64,000 bases of DNA from Maratus speciosus (taxonomy: Eukaryota > Arthropoda > Arachnida > Araneae > Salticidae): NCBI GenBank assembly GCA_963932465.1, contig OZ010786.1, positions 597,173,038 to 597,237,037 of the forward strand. The letters run 5' to 3'. Below the pieces are notes generated by a model that worked only from the letters and a program-made list of their open reading frames with translations, was not told where the DNA came from and ran no database searches. The translations under genes and the position numbers were made by a program. This document shows positions 35,701-48,500 of this stretch, piece by piece; position 1 is the stretch's first letter, and each line of letters starts with the position of its first letter.

Positions 35701-36526
35701 GTGCATAATTACACATTTTTTCTAAATTTTAACAGTTAGTGTTTCTGCATTAATTTAATTAAAAAAATTAAATACCGAAAATGTTGTTTCAACATCCACT
35801 GACATTACAGGGAAGTATTTGTAATATTTTCATCACCTTTAAAAAATACAGTTTTCAAACCTGCATTATTACATAAAATACAATAAAACTTATTTTTAAT
35901 TTTTTTCCAGCAGACTCGGGAAACAGGACAATACACCTTTTATCTTTTTTCCACTAACAGCACCATTTGCCTTCTATTCAAATTTTGTGATTGATTGAAT
36001 TGGTTTCATCATGTAGTGATATTTCTGAAGATGTCTACTATCATTCATTATATCTTTAGAGGAGAATACTGAAGAAAAATATGACATTATCATAAAATCA
36101 TTTGGTTACAGAGCTTACTGTAAAGGATTATAGAAGCATTTAAAGAAAACTGAATATAAAATTATGTTATAAAATTACCAGTTGTGTATGAAATACCTTT
36201 CACAAAAGCAGATGGAACTTTGTAACATTATATAGGAATAACAAACACAAAGCTCAAAACAAGGAGCAAAGAACATATAGCTCATATCAAATACAATAAG
36301 CGAACTACAGTTTTAGCCAGACTACATAACTAAAAGCCTTTACCCGTTGATTAAAAAAATTAGATGAATTTATCCATCAATATTTTATTTCCCAGCCATT
36401 ATCCGAGAATCTATAGAAATCTATATGCGCAGCAAGAATATGTGTTATGATTCAGCTTCCTTTGAATTATCTAGAATTTGGAGCAAGTATTCTGAAGGGT
36501 AAGAAGTTAAAAATATGCATTAAACA
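35701..36526. other. AT-rich DNA, nothing recognised
   Basis: No gene or terminus could be supported. Confidence 0.45.
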
Positions 36527-36534
36527 CTTGGAGG

Positions 36535-36723
36535 CAGAGTTGCGAGTGGGCTACTTTTTTTAATACAGATTCCTTGATTCACACCACTTTTTTGAAACGG
36601 TAAAATTATCTTTGTTTTTGCCTTAAATATTATGTCATTGACTAAGGCACATTTTACCATTTCAAAAAAATGGTGCCAATCAAGAATCTGATTTTTAAAA
36701 AAGTAGCCCATATGGCAACACTG
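36535..36723. mobile_element. hAT-type MITE, family H1, copy 3
   Basis: The termini CAGAGTTGCGAGTGGGCTAC and GTAGCCCATATGGCAACACTG are flanked by a perfect 8-bp TSD, CTTGGAGG (36527-36534, 36724-36731). The interior palindrome is CACCACTTTTTTGAAA ... TTTCAAAAAAATGGTG. Confidence 0.85.
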
Positions 36724-36766
36724 CTTGGAGGGTGGTGGGATCATAGTGTTATTAACAAAGAGGAAC

Positions 36767-37088
36767 TAGCCAATGCTTTGCAATGGCTCGCGGCCTGCAA
36801 TAAAAAAAATTAAGAGTAAAGTCGTAGAAGCAACAATCTTAACAGGACCTTTCAAAGGTAAAGATGTCCTCATTTCTCGCATTCCTGTAGTTCCAACGGA
36901 TATGCCATTTCAATTTAAGATATTACAATTACCCATTTCCCTGCACAGACAATGGAACAACAACAAATATTGTATGCCCACAAGCACAGTGTGATTAAAC
37001 ATGTTTGAAACATGCGCGTTCTCTTTTCTTTCTCTTCCATTTAACTAACCAGACTAAGCCACAGCAACGCGTGGCCGTGTACAGCTAG
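36767..37088 (+). mobile_element. Helitron 3' end remnant
   Basis: The 3' terminus reads GTACAGCTAG followed by T at 37089. About 10 bases upstream is the hairpin GCCAC-agcaacgc-GTGGC (37058-37075). A 3' hairpin followed by CTRR is the diagnostic Helitron end. The preceding frame encodes the tail of a Helitron helicase. The upstream part and the 5' TC end were not found. Confidence 0.75.
36770..36994 (+). pseudogene. Helitron Pif1-like helicase C-terminal fragment
   Basis: The fragment reads MLCNGSR...K...VEATILTG.FKG.DVLI.RIP..P.DMPFQFK..Q.PI. This is the conserved tail of the Pif1-like helicase domain of Rep/helicase proteins from Helitrons. The next expected motif (AFAMTINKAQGQ) is absent. 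Instead the sequence passes directly to one resembling the extreme C-terminus, suggesting an internal deletion. A TAG lies two codons upstream, so the fragment is cut at its 5' side too. Helitron proteins exceed 1000 residues and only about 75 remain here. Confidence 0.75.
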
Positions 37089-37380
37089 TCTAAATTATTA
37101 TATAATACAGATTTAATCCAGTTTAGAAAAATAAAAATGTGATTAATGTTCTCAAGGTTTATATGACTATACGTAATTAAAAAAAAATTATATCATGTTG
37201 TAAAAATATCTTTTTTTTTTTAGCATTTAAAAAAATTACATAAAAGACAACGCTATAATTTCGCCCTTTTGCTGGTTGGCCAGGTTGTTTCAATATCTTT
37301 TTAGCAAAGGAAATTGAAGAAAGTCTGAGTTTATTCAAAGTATTATTTGGATATACTACTGTGAAGAATCATTAAGAGAC

Positions 37381-37589
37381 TTAACCCTCTGTCTACCAGA
37401 AGGGTCCAATGGACCCGACATGTATATTCAAAATATCTATTCAAACCAGAAAATTTCTTCAAAACAAACTAAATGTATAAATCAGACAATAATAAGTTAA
37501 ATAAACAAATTAAATAGTTTTAAGTAAAAATTCTGGTGTAGAATGTTTTTATAAAACTTGAGTAAAATTTCCGGTAGTTCTAGGGTTAA
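37381..37589. mobile_element. TTAA-type MITE with GGGTCC hairpin
   Basis: It is bounded by TTAA (37381-37384, 37586-37589), with left end CCCTCTGTCTACCAGAA and right end GGTAGTTCTAGGG. The hairpin GGGTCC-aat-GGACCC lies about 20 bases inside the left end. The core is AAACCAGAAAATTTC ... AAAAATTCTGGTGT. Confidence 0.75.
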
Positions 37590-37919
37590 AGCAAACTGAA
37601 CACACCGAAGCTAAAAAATTAAAAATATCAATTAAATGTAATTTTATGCATTTATATCCTTTAATTATAAAAAGCTTTAAAAGAAAACTGCATATAATCC
37701 GCTGTATAGCTTTAATTTTAACAAAAATAAAGATTAAACATTTTTGTGTTAGTACAAAAATAAAGATAACTATGATATTAAAGGAAATCATAGTTATTAA
37801 TTAATAAAAATAAACATATTTTAACGTTATTTTGTTTAAGATTTTTTAGGGCAAAGTAGCGTAATTTCTAGCCTGTATTCCGCGAATCAAATAAGTAATT
37901 TTATACGCAGAAATTGTCT

Positions 37920-38134
37920 TTAATCCCTTAATTCTCGCTCCCGTCATATTCTCGGGCTGCGTCTTTCACTCAAATTGTTTGGTTCCCACCAGTTTTTATA
38001 ATAGTGAAATTTGCTTAGTCTTAGTATTGTGTTCCTGTCATTAAATAAAGTGAATATTTCTTTTTCATAAAAGTGGTGCCAATAAACAATTTCAATTTTT
38101 TAATCGTAATTTAATTCGAGCGTGAAGGGGTTAA
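37920..38134. mobile_element. TTAA-type MITE, family A, copy 4
   Basis: It is bounded by TTAA on both sides. The left end is TCCCTTAATTCTCGCTCCC with hairpin CCCGTCATATTCTCGGG, and the right end is GAAGGGGTTAA. It has the orientation of copy 2. Confidence 0.75.
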
Positions 38135-38391
38135 TGAAAAGCAAATTATACCTGAATGGGGAAATAATCGAGTGCTCCCAGAATTTAAAAACTACTGGAA
38201 TTGAAAATGAATAATTTTTTTTTCTCAAGTACGTTATATAAGAAAATTTTTGTTCAGAGATTCTGACTAATGTAAATTTGGCTGTTGATGATTGAAATTA
38301 GGTTGCGTAAATAATTTACCTCTGCACTTCAAATAGTCTAATACATTTATTATCAAAATTACGTCTCACTTCAATCCGTGCATAAATATTG

Positions 38392-38683
38392 TTAACCCTC
38401 TGCACTCAAGAGGTAACTCTCACCCCTCTGCACTCAAGAGGTAACTCTCACTAACTTCTAGTGTTGTCAGGTATCACGCATAAATCAGGACACCAAATTC
38501 TCTGGACGCCACTTATTTCTTATAGTTTATTTCGCCACCTTTAATCGAAAATAATTCTGCAATTATGACTAAGAACATTTCTTTAAAATACTGGTGTCAA
38601 GAGTATTTGGAGCTCGAATTTACGCAATACACCTGGCAGCACTATTGTCGAGTGAAAGTTACGTCTCGAGTGCACATGGTTAA
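38392..38683. mobile_element. TTAA-type element enclosing hAT-like ends
   Basis: The outer ends are TTAACCCTCTGCACTCAAGA and CTCGAGTGCACATGGTTAA. A 27-bp segment near the left end is tandemly duplicated. Inside, TAGTGTTGTCAGGT ... ACCTGGCAGCACTA (about 38461-38645) are hAT-like termini homologous to the MITE at 18931, but without a clear TSD. This is either a nested insertion or a chimera. Confidence 0.6.
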
Positions 38684-40149
38684 TACATCTAACAAAAATA
38701 AAGATAATTTAATAATATTTTGAACAGACTTACCATCAACCAGGGCTTGGGTTTACTATGGTCTTTGTGGTGTTACTTTGGTCCATCCCATAAAAAAAGT
38801 TTTTATTCTTTGTATTGAACAAACAGTACAAGATAATTTTGAGTTTTTGCCCTTGAAAAATATTTTATACACTACTATAGGGTAATTGAACAGTTTGGGG
38901 GTAATTAAAATTTTTTTAGTGGCAACACTGGATGTGTTTGTAAACAACTGTTTTCGTGTGTAAATTTTAACTCTCCAAACTTTCTATAATGAAACAATCT
39001 GTATAAGAGCTACAAATAAGGTAAGTGTCAAAATATTATCTTTTGTAACCCGTAACCCATGTGTGATCATTATTTTTCCTTTAACATTTTATTTTGACAG
39101 GAAATGGTTACGTTTTCATAAAGCTAACATGAAAACTAGTATTTCGGGGCTACTTTGTGCCAGGCTTTTTTCGGTCCGAAAATAGCCCCAATTACTTAGA
39201 AATGCAATTTATACAACCAAGCCTCTTAAAGCATGTTTTAAGTAATATTTTATTTTTTATGTTCCAGTAGCAAAATGTTACATTAATTGTTTTTGCTCCA
39301 GTTTCTGAGGATAACATGAAGAAAACTGTTTCTCGATTCTTTAATATTAGCAATTGATTTATTGTGTTTAAATGTTAAAAAAAAAAAAAAAAAAAACTTT
39401 TATAATGAGTTTGCAGCGTTGATTTATTAGCAAGAACTATTGCATGGGGTTTCAATAAAAATGTTTTCATTTACATATGAAATGTATTCATTTTATATGA
39501 AACTAAGTGAATGGACCAAAGAGGGGCCCAGCTGGGGCTACTTTGTTCCAAAACTTTAAAAATAGTTTTTAAAAAAATTCCTTTTTAAAACCATATAGTT
39601 TGCTTCATTGTTTCACGTCAATTGCTTACAACTCCATTACGACGTTGAAAATCATATATAATATTTTTTAATAATGGAAATGTGAGTGGAACCAGAAAAA
39701 AGTGGCCCAAAGTTTGACGGTACATGCTTTGTGCGAAATGCAATGACATCACGAAACATTCTAGAAGTATAAAGTTTTTCGTTTGCGAGACAGTATCTAA
39801 TGCCAATTCCACTTGAAAATATAAGCGTCTATTTAACAGTTATTTAATGTGGATGATGGTCACATCTACCATTTCTCGTTCATAGCCTTCTCAATACGAG
39901 GCCTACTCACTGGCACAAATCGAACAGCTGTAGTATGTGATTTTTTTTCAACATTTGCATTGCCCCTTAAATTAGGACATCAATATTCTCTAAAAATATT
40001 TTTCAACTTATTTTTCTGTGATTAAATAAGGAGAATAATACGTTTTGAATATAGCAATGTTCGAATTCAAGGGACCGTGCAAACACTGAAAAAGTGGCCA
40101 ACAACAGCCGCCATTTTTCTCTCAATGCATAGGTTTAATATTCAAAGAG
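38684..40149. other. AT-rich DNA, nothing complete
   Basis: An inverted phrase (TTACTTTGGTCCATCCC at 38774 and GAATGGACCAAAG at about 39512) and repeated GGGGCTACTTTGT.CCA hint at an old element, but ends could not be defined. An isolated MITE-like core lies near 39980-40060. Confidence 0.4.
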
Positions 40150-40154
40150 ATGTG

Positions 40155-41807
40155 TGCTGGACAGATAATTACACCTGTTTATTTTTTTATTAAATATATT
40201 CAAAATTGTTAATTGGTCCAAATCATCCAAGCAACCTCATAGAAAATTGGTATATAGTTGTATATACCTTAGATAAATTTAAATAATATAAGTGATCGTA
40301 TTTACCTACATTCTAGTAGAAGAGCAACGCGAAGCATTAATAAAATTAAATTATAATTCGCGTCAAAAAGTAATTATTAAATTTGAATAATTACGAATAA
40401 AATTAAGAGTTTGCGTTGTGAATTATTTAGACGAACTCTTCCACTTATGAATTAAACTAAAATTTAAGCTGTAAAAAAAAAGAATTGACACACTTTAAAT
40501 ATAATTAATTAAATAATTACAGAAACTTTTTAAAACTTGATTAAATATTTTATTTACATTGAACATATCTATTTACAGAAAAACATGATATTAATTCAAA
40601 AAATAGAAAGCAACACTTTTGTTTGCTTCTCATTATTTTAAGTATGTTTAATCTTTTTTAAAAATAAAGACAATATTTTCACGTACTCTAATTATTATAA
40701 TTGTTTCTTTTTGCTAAAAGAAATACTCTCTTTCATTTTTAAAATTACCTTAATCTTATTTAATTATTGGTTTGGTCGGATCTCAGATAACTCTCTACCG
40801 TAAAATATCAGAAAAGTATTTTTAAGGTTTTTCATATGATCTTAAGTGGTAAAAGAAAATGTTTAAAATAGTACCTTCTTTTAATATACGGGATGGTGGC
40901 CTTTATTCGTCAAATTCCGAGTTGTTGCGTTGCTTAGGATCATGGCAATGTGTCATCAGGAACGCATCCTCAATTTGGCTTGATTAGGATCACTCCGATA
41001 TGTACATCAGAAAGACATCCTCAATTTGGCTTGATTATGCTCACTCCGATAGGTACCTCAGGAAGACAACCTCAATTAGGCTTGATTAGGCTGGATTAGG
41101 CTCACTCCAACATGTCCATCTCGCCTGGGCTTTACTAGGGCTTACGGGACTCATTGCACGGGCTTTCAGGAGAGCTCCTGCGTCCTCTACATCTTTTTTC
41201 AGACTATATTTTTTCAAAACTTATTCTTCTTGCACACCAGCTCCTGCAGTGGGAGGAACTATTTTTGTCTAGTCCACTGTTATTGGATGTGAGAAGATTT
41301 TTTATTATACTTCGATAGGCCTATTAGCTAGCAGTCTGCAAATGGCCCCTAACATATACTTTAATATTATTATCTGCCTTAAAGTTTGGGTGGTCTGAAA
41401 AGTCATAAATTTATCCCAACACTTTTATTGAGGCCATAAATTGATTCCAACGTTTTTATGATTTTACGATTTCTAATTATACACCACTTTCCATTGGCTT
41501 GTCATAAAACGACACCATGGCGTCTGGCTAGTTGTTGTCTGAGATCCGAACTCCATTCAACGTTATACATTCATTTTACAATACAACAATTTTTTTAAAA
41601 TATATTTTTACTATTTAAAATCAACTTAATAATTTTTGTATGAACTTACACTCTTATTTTACTTAAATATATAAACATTATAATTTTACACTCATAATTA
41701 TATTTTATAAAAAATATTTATACAAACAGAAATAACAAATTACGCAATTTTACTTTGATTTAACCAACATGGTGCGGGAACATATCATAGTTATATGTTG
41801 CCCAGCA
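40155..41807 (-). repeat. 3' LTR
   Basis: This is the downstream LTR in the sense of the element. It starts and ends with the 6-bp inverted repeat TGCTGG/CCAGCA. It contains about 3.5 copies of a roughly 51-bp tandem repeat (40930-41120, CCTCAATTTGGCTTGATTA units). An AATAAA on the minus strand lies at 40912-40917, one of several possible polyadenylation signals. The limits of U3, R and U5 cannot be set from sequence alone. Confidence 0.95.
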
Positions 41808-41817
41808 TCTCTCCCGG
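41808..41817 (-). promoter_or_regulatory. Polypurine tract
   Basis: Read on the minus strand, CCGGGAGAGA directly abuts the 3' LTR. This is the expected site and composition for the plus-strand primer of an LTR element. The GGGAGAGA core is 8 bases. Confidence 0.75.
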
Positions 41818-44741
41818 TATCGGAAGAAAAAAAAATAAAAACTGATTGCTGGTTTTATTTTTTTTGTAAAGCTTGATGGAATGTACGTGTCCATATGACT
41901 GTGTATCTACACAGTTTTTGAGCGAAGACTGTAAAGTTCAATTATGAATGGTTCTGGTATATTTGATAAGAAGTTCTTCTATTGTTTCATAACAGAAAGT
42001 TCAACACATGATAGCATAGTTGTCTGTTGACATTCACATTTATAGAAGACCTCTGTACTGACAATCAGACGTCTTTCTCGAAGCCTTTTTTCTTTACCAC
42101 ACACATGTTTACTAATTTTGTAACTTTACAGTTTAAGTGCCCAAAATACATTCAAAGCTATAATTTTGTCTGAAATTAATATGCCGAAATAAACCTCATT
42201 ATAAGAAAAATAATGGCATACGCATTTGACATATTATTTCATCACATACAACCTTATGACACAGTGTTTTATCTAAAACACATTTTATACTGAATAAAAG
42301 TAAATACAATGCTTGTAATATGACATGTTATATTTTCACATAATTAATCTGATGTATTCAAATTATAATCAGAAAAATATTGTATACAAACTTGTTACAT
42401 TATTTTATTTATTTGTTACTTCTAACATGTATGATCTGTCAAAATGTACAAGCTAATTCATCTCCTTTAATATATCATTACGCAATGCTTTCCAACTTTA
42501 CCCGATACGAGAAAGAGAGAAAAACAAAAAGAGAAGGGGGAGAGAATGAAACCAGTTTTGAACGTCCCCGATTCTTTCGAAACGAGGGGTTGGTCAGCTA
42601 CTAATCCCTTTCTGCGAGATGATTTGTGCTGTGACAAAATTTTACGACTTCAAAAAGTAAGTATTTAAAACCATTTCATGCTTGTAATTACCTTATTAAT
42701 TAGTATAATTTCTTGATATACTTTCTTCTTAACTCACTGTGCATGCCTGTATGTAATTTTAAACATAATCTATGCATAAACAGTGTATGTATTTGTATCG
42801 TATCTAATGTAAACCTTCTGCTTTTTTTTTATTATTTTGTAGGGGGAAAATGGCGATTCTATCATCGGAATTCTCCTGCCTCATACTGTCTAAACCAAAT
42901 TGCCTTTCAGGATTAAAAAAAATGCATATAATTTTCTTTAACTGATTACATTGTATATTTTTAGACCTTTCTAACAAACACAAATTTTGATTCATGATAT
43001 TGTTTACTATTAAAATGTAAACAACACGGAAAAATGACTTCTACGGCCTCTCAAAAATGCAAAATATGCTTTACGCTGACCTTAAAAATGCACCTTCATT
43101 TAATACTATTAAATAGTGTTGTCAGAAAATGCCATTGACGGAGAAGAGAACAATTTTTTTGTCTTAAATTATTATTTATTTAGCCAACAATTCTATCTTA
43201 AAAGATTGTTAAATTTTCATATTTATTTATTTTTTTACTGAATGAAATAAAAATTTATTTATTCAAAATTTTATTTATCATTAACATTCCGTATGTGAAT
43301 TCTACTGTCTAAAATTTAATGATATGTTTAAAAATAAAAGACAATAAATTATTATTATTAATCAAACATTAATAATTATTATTTAATTATAAAAAAAAAA
43401 TGTACTTAATACACTTGTATAATTTAAAAAAAAAAAAAAAGTAAATGATAATTACTACGTAACATCGTATGCAGCCATCTATGAGTACCCGGCCGGACCA
43501 AAGAACTTCTGCCAGCAGAAAAAATCTTTGTATACTCACAAACAACCACATCCATTTTTTTTTATAGATCAAGTTTTTAAAATAATTACTGTACATACTA
43601 TAAAAAAAATTAAGTAAATAAATTTATTAAGCCATACTACATATTTTAATAAAAATAAGGCCAATATATATAAATATATTTATTTATTTATTTTGTTTTC
43701 TTATGTTAAATTGGCCAAATTATATATAAAAAAAAAATTTATGAACTCACACACTCAAATTTATCAATACTATGTATATTTATATGTGTTAAATTTAGAA
43801 TTGCATTTAATTCTAAGGGAAAGTAAAGAGAGAAAAAAATGCTTAAATTCTAAACTAACATAAATTTATAAAATATTTCATTTAAAAAAAAAAAAATCTA
43901 ATTTCTAGCTGATTTCAGCAAGATGTCATTTAATATTTATATTAAATAATTTTGCTAATACATTTTATTAATTGTTAAATTTGCATATTTTTATATATAC
44001 AATAAAAATATAATAGTCTTACATAAAATTTTACACTACAACAATGTTATTAATTAATTTAACTTGAATTTAAGCCTACTTTAATTCTAATTGAATACCG
44101 TTAATAAAAGTAAATTAGCTTATCAAGTTAAATATAATATAAACTATGTTTGTCTAATGTTAATTTTGCTGAAAATTCCATAAATTTTAACTGTAAATGC
44201 TAATTGCTATACCTTTTGTTATTTATTTTGAAAACAACACGAACTTATATTTTTATTTATTATTTTTTTTATTAAATCTAGGAACTAAACACTGAGCTAG
44301 ACACTCCATAAATGTGTAAAACCTAAAAATCAAAAATTTTCCTAAAGAAAACTCAAAATGCTGCTTTTTACAATATAATATTACTAATTTTATTGTTTCT
44401 GAGCATAACATCTAGTAATTATACCATACTTAATTTTTTCTTCGATTCCTTTTTCAGCCAAGAATCCTGAAATTTATGCCTAGGTGGACCATATATTGAT
44501 GTATCTGTGAATTGATAAATTTTCTACCAATATATTGTTGGTGTTGGTGCATACCCAGCCGTAGGCCAAAATTGCACCCTATACAGAAAGCCTTTGGTGA
44601 GAAAATTTTAATTTTACTTCAATTATTTATTTGTGTATTTTTTTTTACTATTATTTTTGTGTGCAATCATGTTGAAATAACTTGCCTTGTCCATTGTTAT
44701 ACATATATATGTTTTTTTAAAAACCAATGTGCTACACCAAA

Positions 44742-44777
<36 letters not shown>

Positions 44778-45114
44778 CACTTTTGTTCATAAAACTTATC
44801 CCTGCTGTCGAAATTCTAGACTTTAGCATATAAGTTGTACTTGAACTACCGGAATAAATCTTAGCACCTTTTTGTATATTTTATTATATTTAGGCTTATA
44901 GCTGACCGCTATCCTAATATAGAGTGCACTAATAATTTATTCCTTGTCAACCATATATGTATATAAGAAAAAATATATATATATGAGTATGCTATAAAGC
45001 TGTTCTAACTACCCTGAACCTATAGCTTACACCTACTCATTTTAAAGAGTAATTCTGAAATTTTGTCATCTAAATTGTAAGGCTATTAGCAAAGGCTACC
45101 CTTATAGAAGACAG

Positions 45115-45156
<42 letters not shown>

Positions 45157-45564
45157 AAAATTACTCCAACATTATTTACTATTAAATTAATTAAGTTTTA
45201 ATGTTATTTGGCTTTGTTAAGATTTTATATTTTCTAATTCATATTCGAAAAAAAAAATATATATATATAACTTTTGCCTGGAGAGAAATATTTCACTGCT
45301 CCATTGAAGTTTTGTGAAGCACATTACATAATTTTATAAGTATGTTTTCGGGTGCGCCCTGCACATTTGCTCAATATTGTAACCCTGAGACAAATTGGCG
45401 TTCCCATGTTCCTATCCTTTCTTATTATTATTTTGAATTTTAAAAAGGCAAGTTATTAATTTTGTTTCAAATTTTTTTTTTTACCTAAAAGAAAAAAATT
45501 TATTTTTAAATTTTGAAAATTTTTAAATTTTGAAATTCGATTAATTATGCATTTTGATTTATTT
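41818..45564 (-). other. Long non-coding 3' region of the LTR element
   Basis: About 3.75 kb separate the pol stop from the polypurine tract. Frames on either strand are short (at most 104 codons) and resemble no env or accessory protein. On the element's sense strand there are A-runs of 28 (44746-44773) and 39 (45117-45155). A plus-strand frame at 42380-42604 begins with a hydrophobic, signal-like segment but is only 74 codons. Spliced or degraded genes cannot be excluded. Confidence 0.6.
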
Positions 45565-48500
45565 TTAATACCAATTCATATCCCATGTATAATACTGGGG
45601 AGGGGGGAAAGGGTAATGATCTTGTATACCATCCCCGTATAAGTTTGTATATGGTGTATAACCATATAACGACATATTTTCATCATAATAGTCTGTTTGA
45701 TACTGTAAATATGGGTCTATATTCTCAGAATATTTATTATTTTTTTTATAATGCGTTTTAGTAAGTTTGTCACCCTTTTGACTCGTATTTTTGTTCAATT
45801 TGAACCAACAATTTTCAGTTAAGTGCGATTTTCTTTTACAAATGTCACATTTATTTTTGTAATTTTTATCACCCTTAATTTTTTTCTGAGACCCTTGTAA
45901 ATTCGTAATTTCCGCCTCTGTATGACCTGTTGCGTATTTCGGAGCGTACAGCTGATCCATATGTCGTTTGATCGGCTCTATTGATTTATCTGGAACATAT
46001 TGTAATAAATAATTAAAGTTTCTAAACTTTTTAGTAACTTCGTAGGGTCCTTGAAATTTTGGCTCTAATGCGCCTGGTTTTCCAATACATTTTAAATATA
46101 CTGTTTGACCCAAATTTAAATCCTTTACTTTTTCGTATGCCTCTTCATCTATATATTCTTGCATTATTTTCTCCTGGTTTGCAAGGGATTGAATTTTGAT
46201 TTCCTTCATATGCTGTATTCTGCTTTTAACATAAGAGTGGGTATATATTTCCTCAGAAGGAATATGGGCTGTGAAGGGATTTTTTATTTCCCTTGCGAAA
46301 AATAGCAGTGAGGGACTATATCCCGTAGCGCGGTGTTTCGAGGAATTATACGCTAGTTTAAAAAAATCCAGTCTTATGTCCCATTCCGTAGTGCGTTTCG
46401 ACATAGCTACAATTGATGTTTTTAATATTTTATTGGTAACTTCACAAAGTCCATTTCCTTGCGCACGGTATACACTCACAAATTTCCTTTGTATGTTTAA
46501 AGATTCCAAATATTCTTTCATAATTTCGCTTCTTAAATATTTTGCATTATCAAAGATAATTTCTTTACACATCCCATAATTTGCAAAATATTTATTTAGT
46601 ACATTTAATATAGTCTGTGACTCTACGTTTCGTAGGGGAACGGCTTCCAGGAATCTCGATGTCGAATCAATTATAATTAAAATGTATCTGTTTTTCCTTA
46701 ACGTGAGGTTTAAAGGTCCAATGACGTCAGCATGCAGGACTGTACCGACTTCGTGATCTTTCACCATTTTTTTAACAGGGACTTTTATTGTTGTGTGTTG
46801 TTTAGATGTGAGGCACTGCACACAATTTGCACAATACTGTTTAATGTCTTTGTACATTCCGTGCCAAAAAAGCCTTGTTTTCACATTATCATAAGTTTTT
46901 TGAAATCCGAAATGCGCTTTATGAGCTTCTTCTATGGCTGCAATTTTTAATGAATCCGGGGTAATTAAAAGCTCCTTTTTATCTGAACCAGGTTTCAAAA
47001 TTAATAATTTATTTTGATTTAAAGCAAATCTCTTCGTGCTTCTATTATTTTTGTCTTTTTCGATTTTATTTATTATAATTTTTAATTTTTCGTCTGCATA
47101 TTGCCCCGATTTAATATTTTCGTCTGTAAGTGCTATGTTACTTGCAAACAAATTATTTTGGAGTTCTCTGTCTGTTGTAAGATTATCTAAATTCCTGCTC
47201 AAATAGTCTGCTGGATTGTTAATTCCTTCGACGAATTCGAAGTCGAAATTAAAGTCTTGTAAATCTGCTACCCATCTGTTTATAATTTCCGATTTATCTT
47301 GTAAATGTAAATGCTGAGTTAGTGCTTTCGAATCAGTTAACACAGTAAATCTTCTACCTGAAAGCATATATTTAAAATGCATAATTGCTTCATGCACTGC
47401 TAATAACTCAAATTTAATACTCGGATAATTTTTTTCCGGTTCTCTAAGTTTTCTCCCGAAAAATTCAACAGGTAGCAAATGACCATCCTTTTCTTGAGCT
47501 AGAACACCTGAAATTGCAACTTTGCTCCCATCCGTGAATAAGAAAAATTCCTTGTTAAAATCGGGGGGTCTGAGCGTTGGTTTTTGTACAATTTCTTCCT
47601 GAATTATCAGGAAAGCTTTTTCTGCTTCTGGACTCCACTTAAATTTAACTTTATCTTTAGTCAGCTCTATTAAAGGGTTAACTTTGTCGGAATAGTTGGG
47701 TATTAGCGTGCGAAAATAATTCGCTAAGCCCAATAAAGATCTGACCCCCTTTTTCGATTTTGGTCTGACTAAATTTTTTACTTTTTCAATATTCTTTTGA
47801 GATGGAGAATATCCCATTTGATTCACCCTAAATCCTAGGAATTCTATTTCTGCTTTGCAAATTTGCATTTTTGAAGGTTCGATTGTCATGTTGTGATTTA
47901 TTAATACCTGTAGAACTTCTTCTAAGGTTTTCGTCATCTCTGCTATTGTATTTGCAGATATCAACACATCATCAATGTAGTATGATACTTTGCTTTTGTC
48001 AAAATGTCCCAGAATTTTATCGATTACTTCTGCAAAAATTGCGCTAGAATTTCGTGTGCCAAAAGCTAAACGAAGTGGCATATGTTTTCCAAATTCCGTA
48101 ATAAACGCTAATTTTTTGCAATCTTCTGGTTTTAAATTTATTTGGAAAAAAGCACTATGTAAGTCTAGCACCGTATAGTATTTTTTACCGCTTATTTTTT
48201 GTAATAAATCTTTTACGTCCGGCATCGGATAAGTATAAGGTTGTAAAATTTGGTTTAATAGTCTTAGGTCCGTTGCCATTCTAAACTTGGGTTCTGCATT
48301 CGGGTTATTACTCGGATTTTTCTTTCTAACGAAAATAACTGGAAAAGCATACTCGGAGTCAGTCTTCTCTATAATTTTAGCCTGTAACAGTTGTTCAATT
48401 TCCCTTTTCGCATACTGTCTTACTGCCTGAGGCAATTTATATGGCTTAGCTTGTACCGGGAATTCATGATTCAATTGAAAACTTGGTGCAACAAACGCTG

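Noticed and set aside
38771..39530. Possible element bounded by TTTGGTCCAT / ATGGACCAAA
   Set aside because: Only about 12 bp pair, with no TSD and no further arm similarity.
40930..40965. Second hammerhead-like CTGATGA in the LTR (minus strand)
   Set aside because: No GAAA element or pairing stem II follows at a suitable distance.
40930..41120. CRISPR-like array of ~51-bp units
   Set aside because: The units are contiguous and diverged, have no unique spacers, lie inside an LTR and are duplicated in the other LTR.
42380..42604. 74-codon frame with a signal-peptide-like start inside the LTR element
   Set aside because: It is antisense to the element, short, and its hydrophobic start is expected from AT-rich DNA. 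There is no family resemblance.
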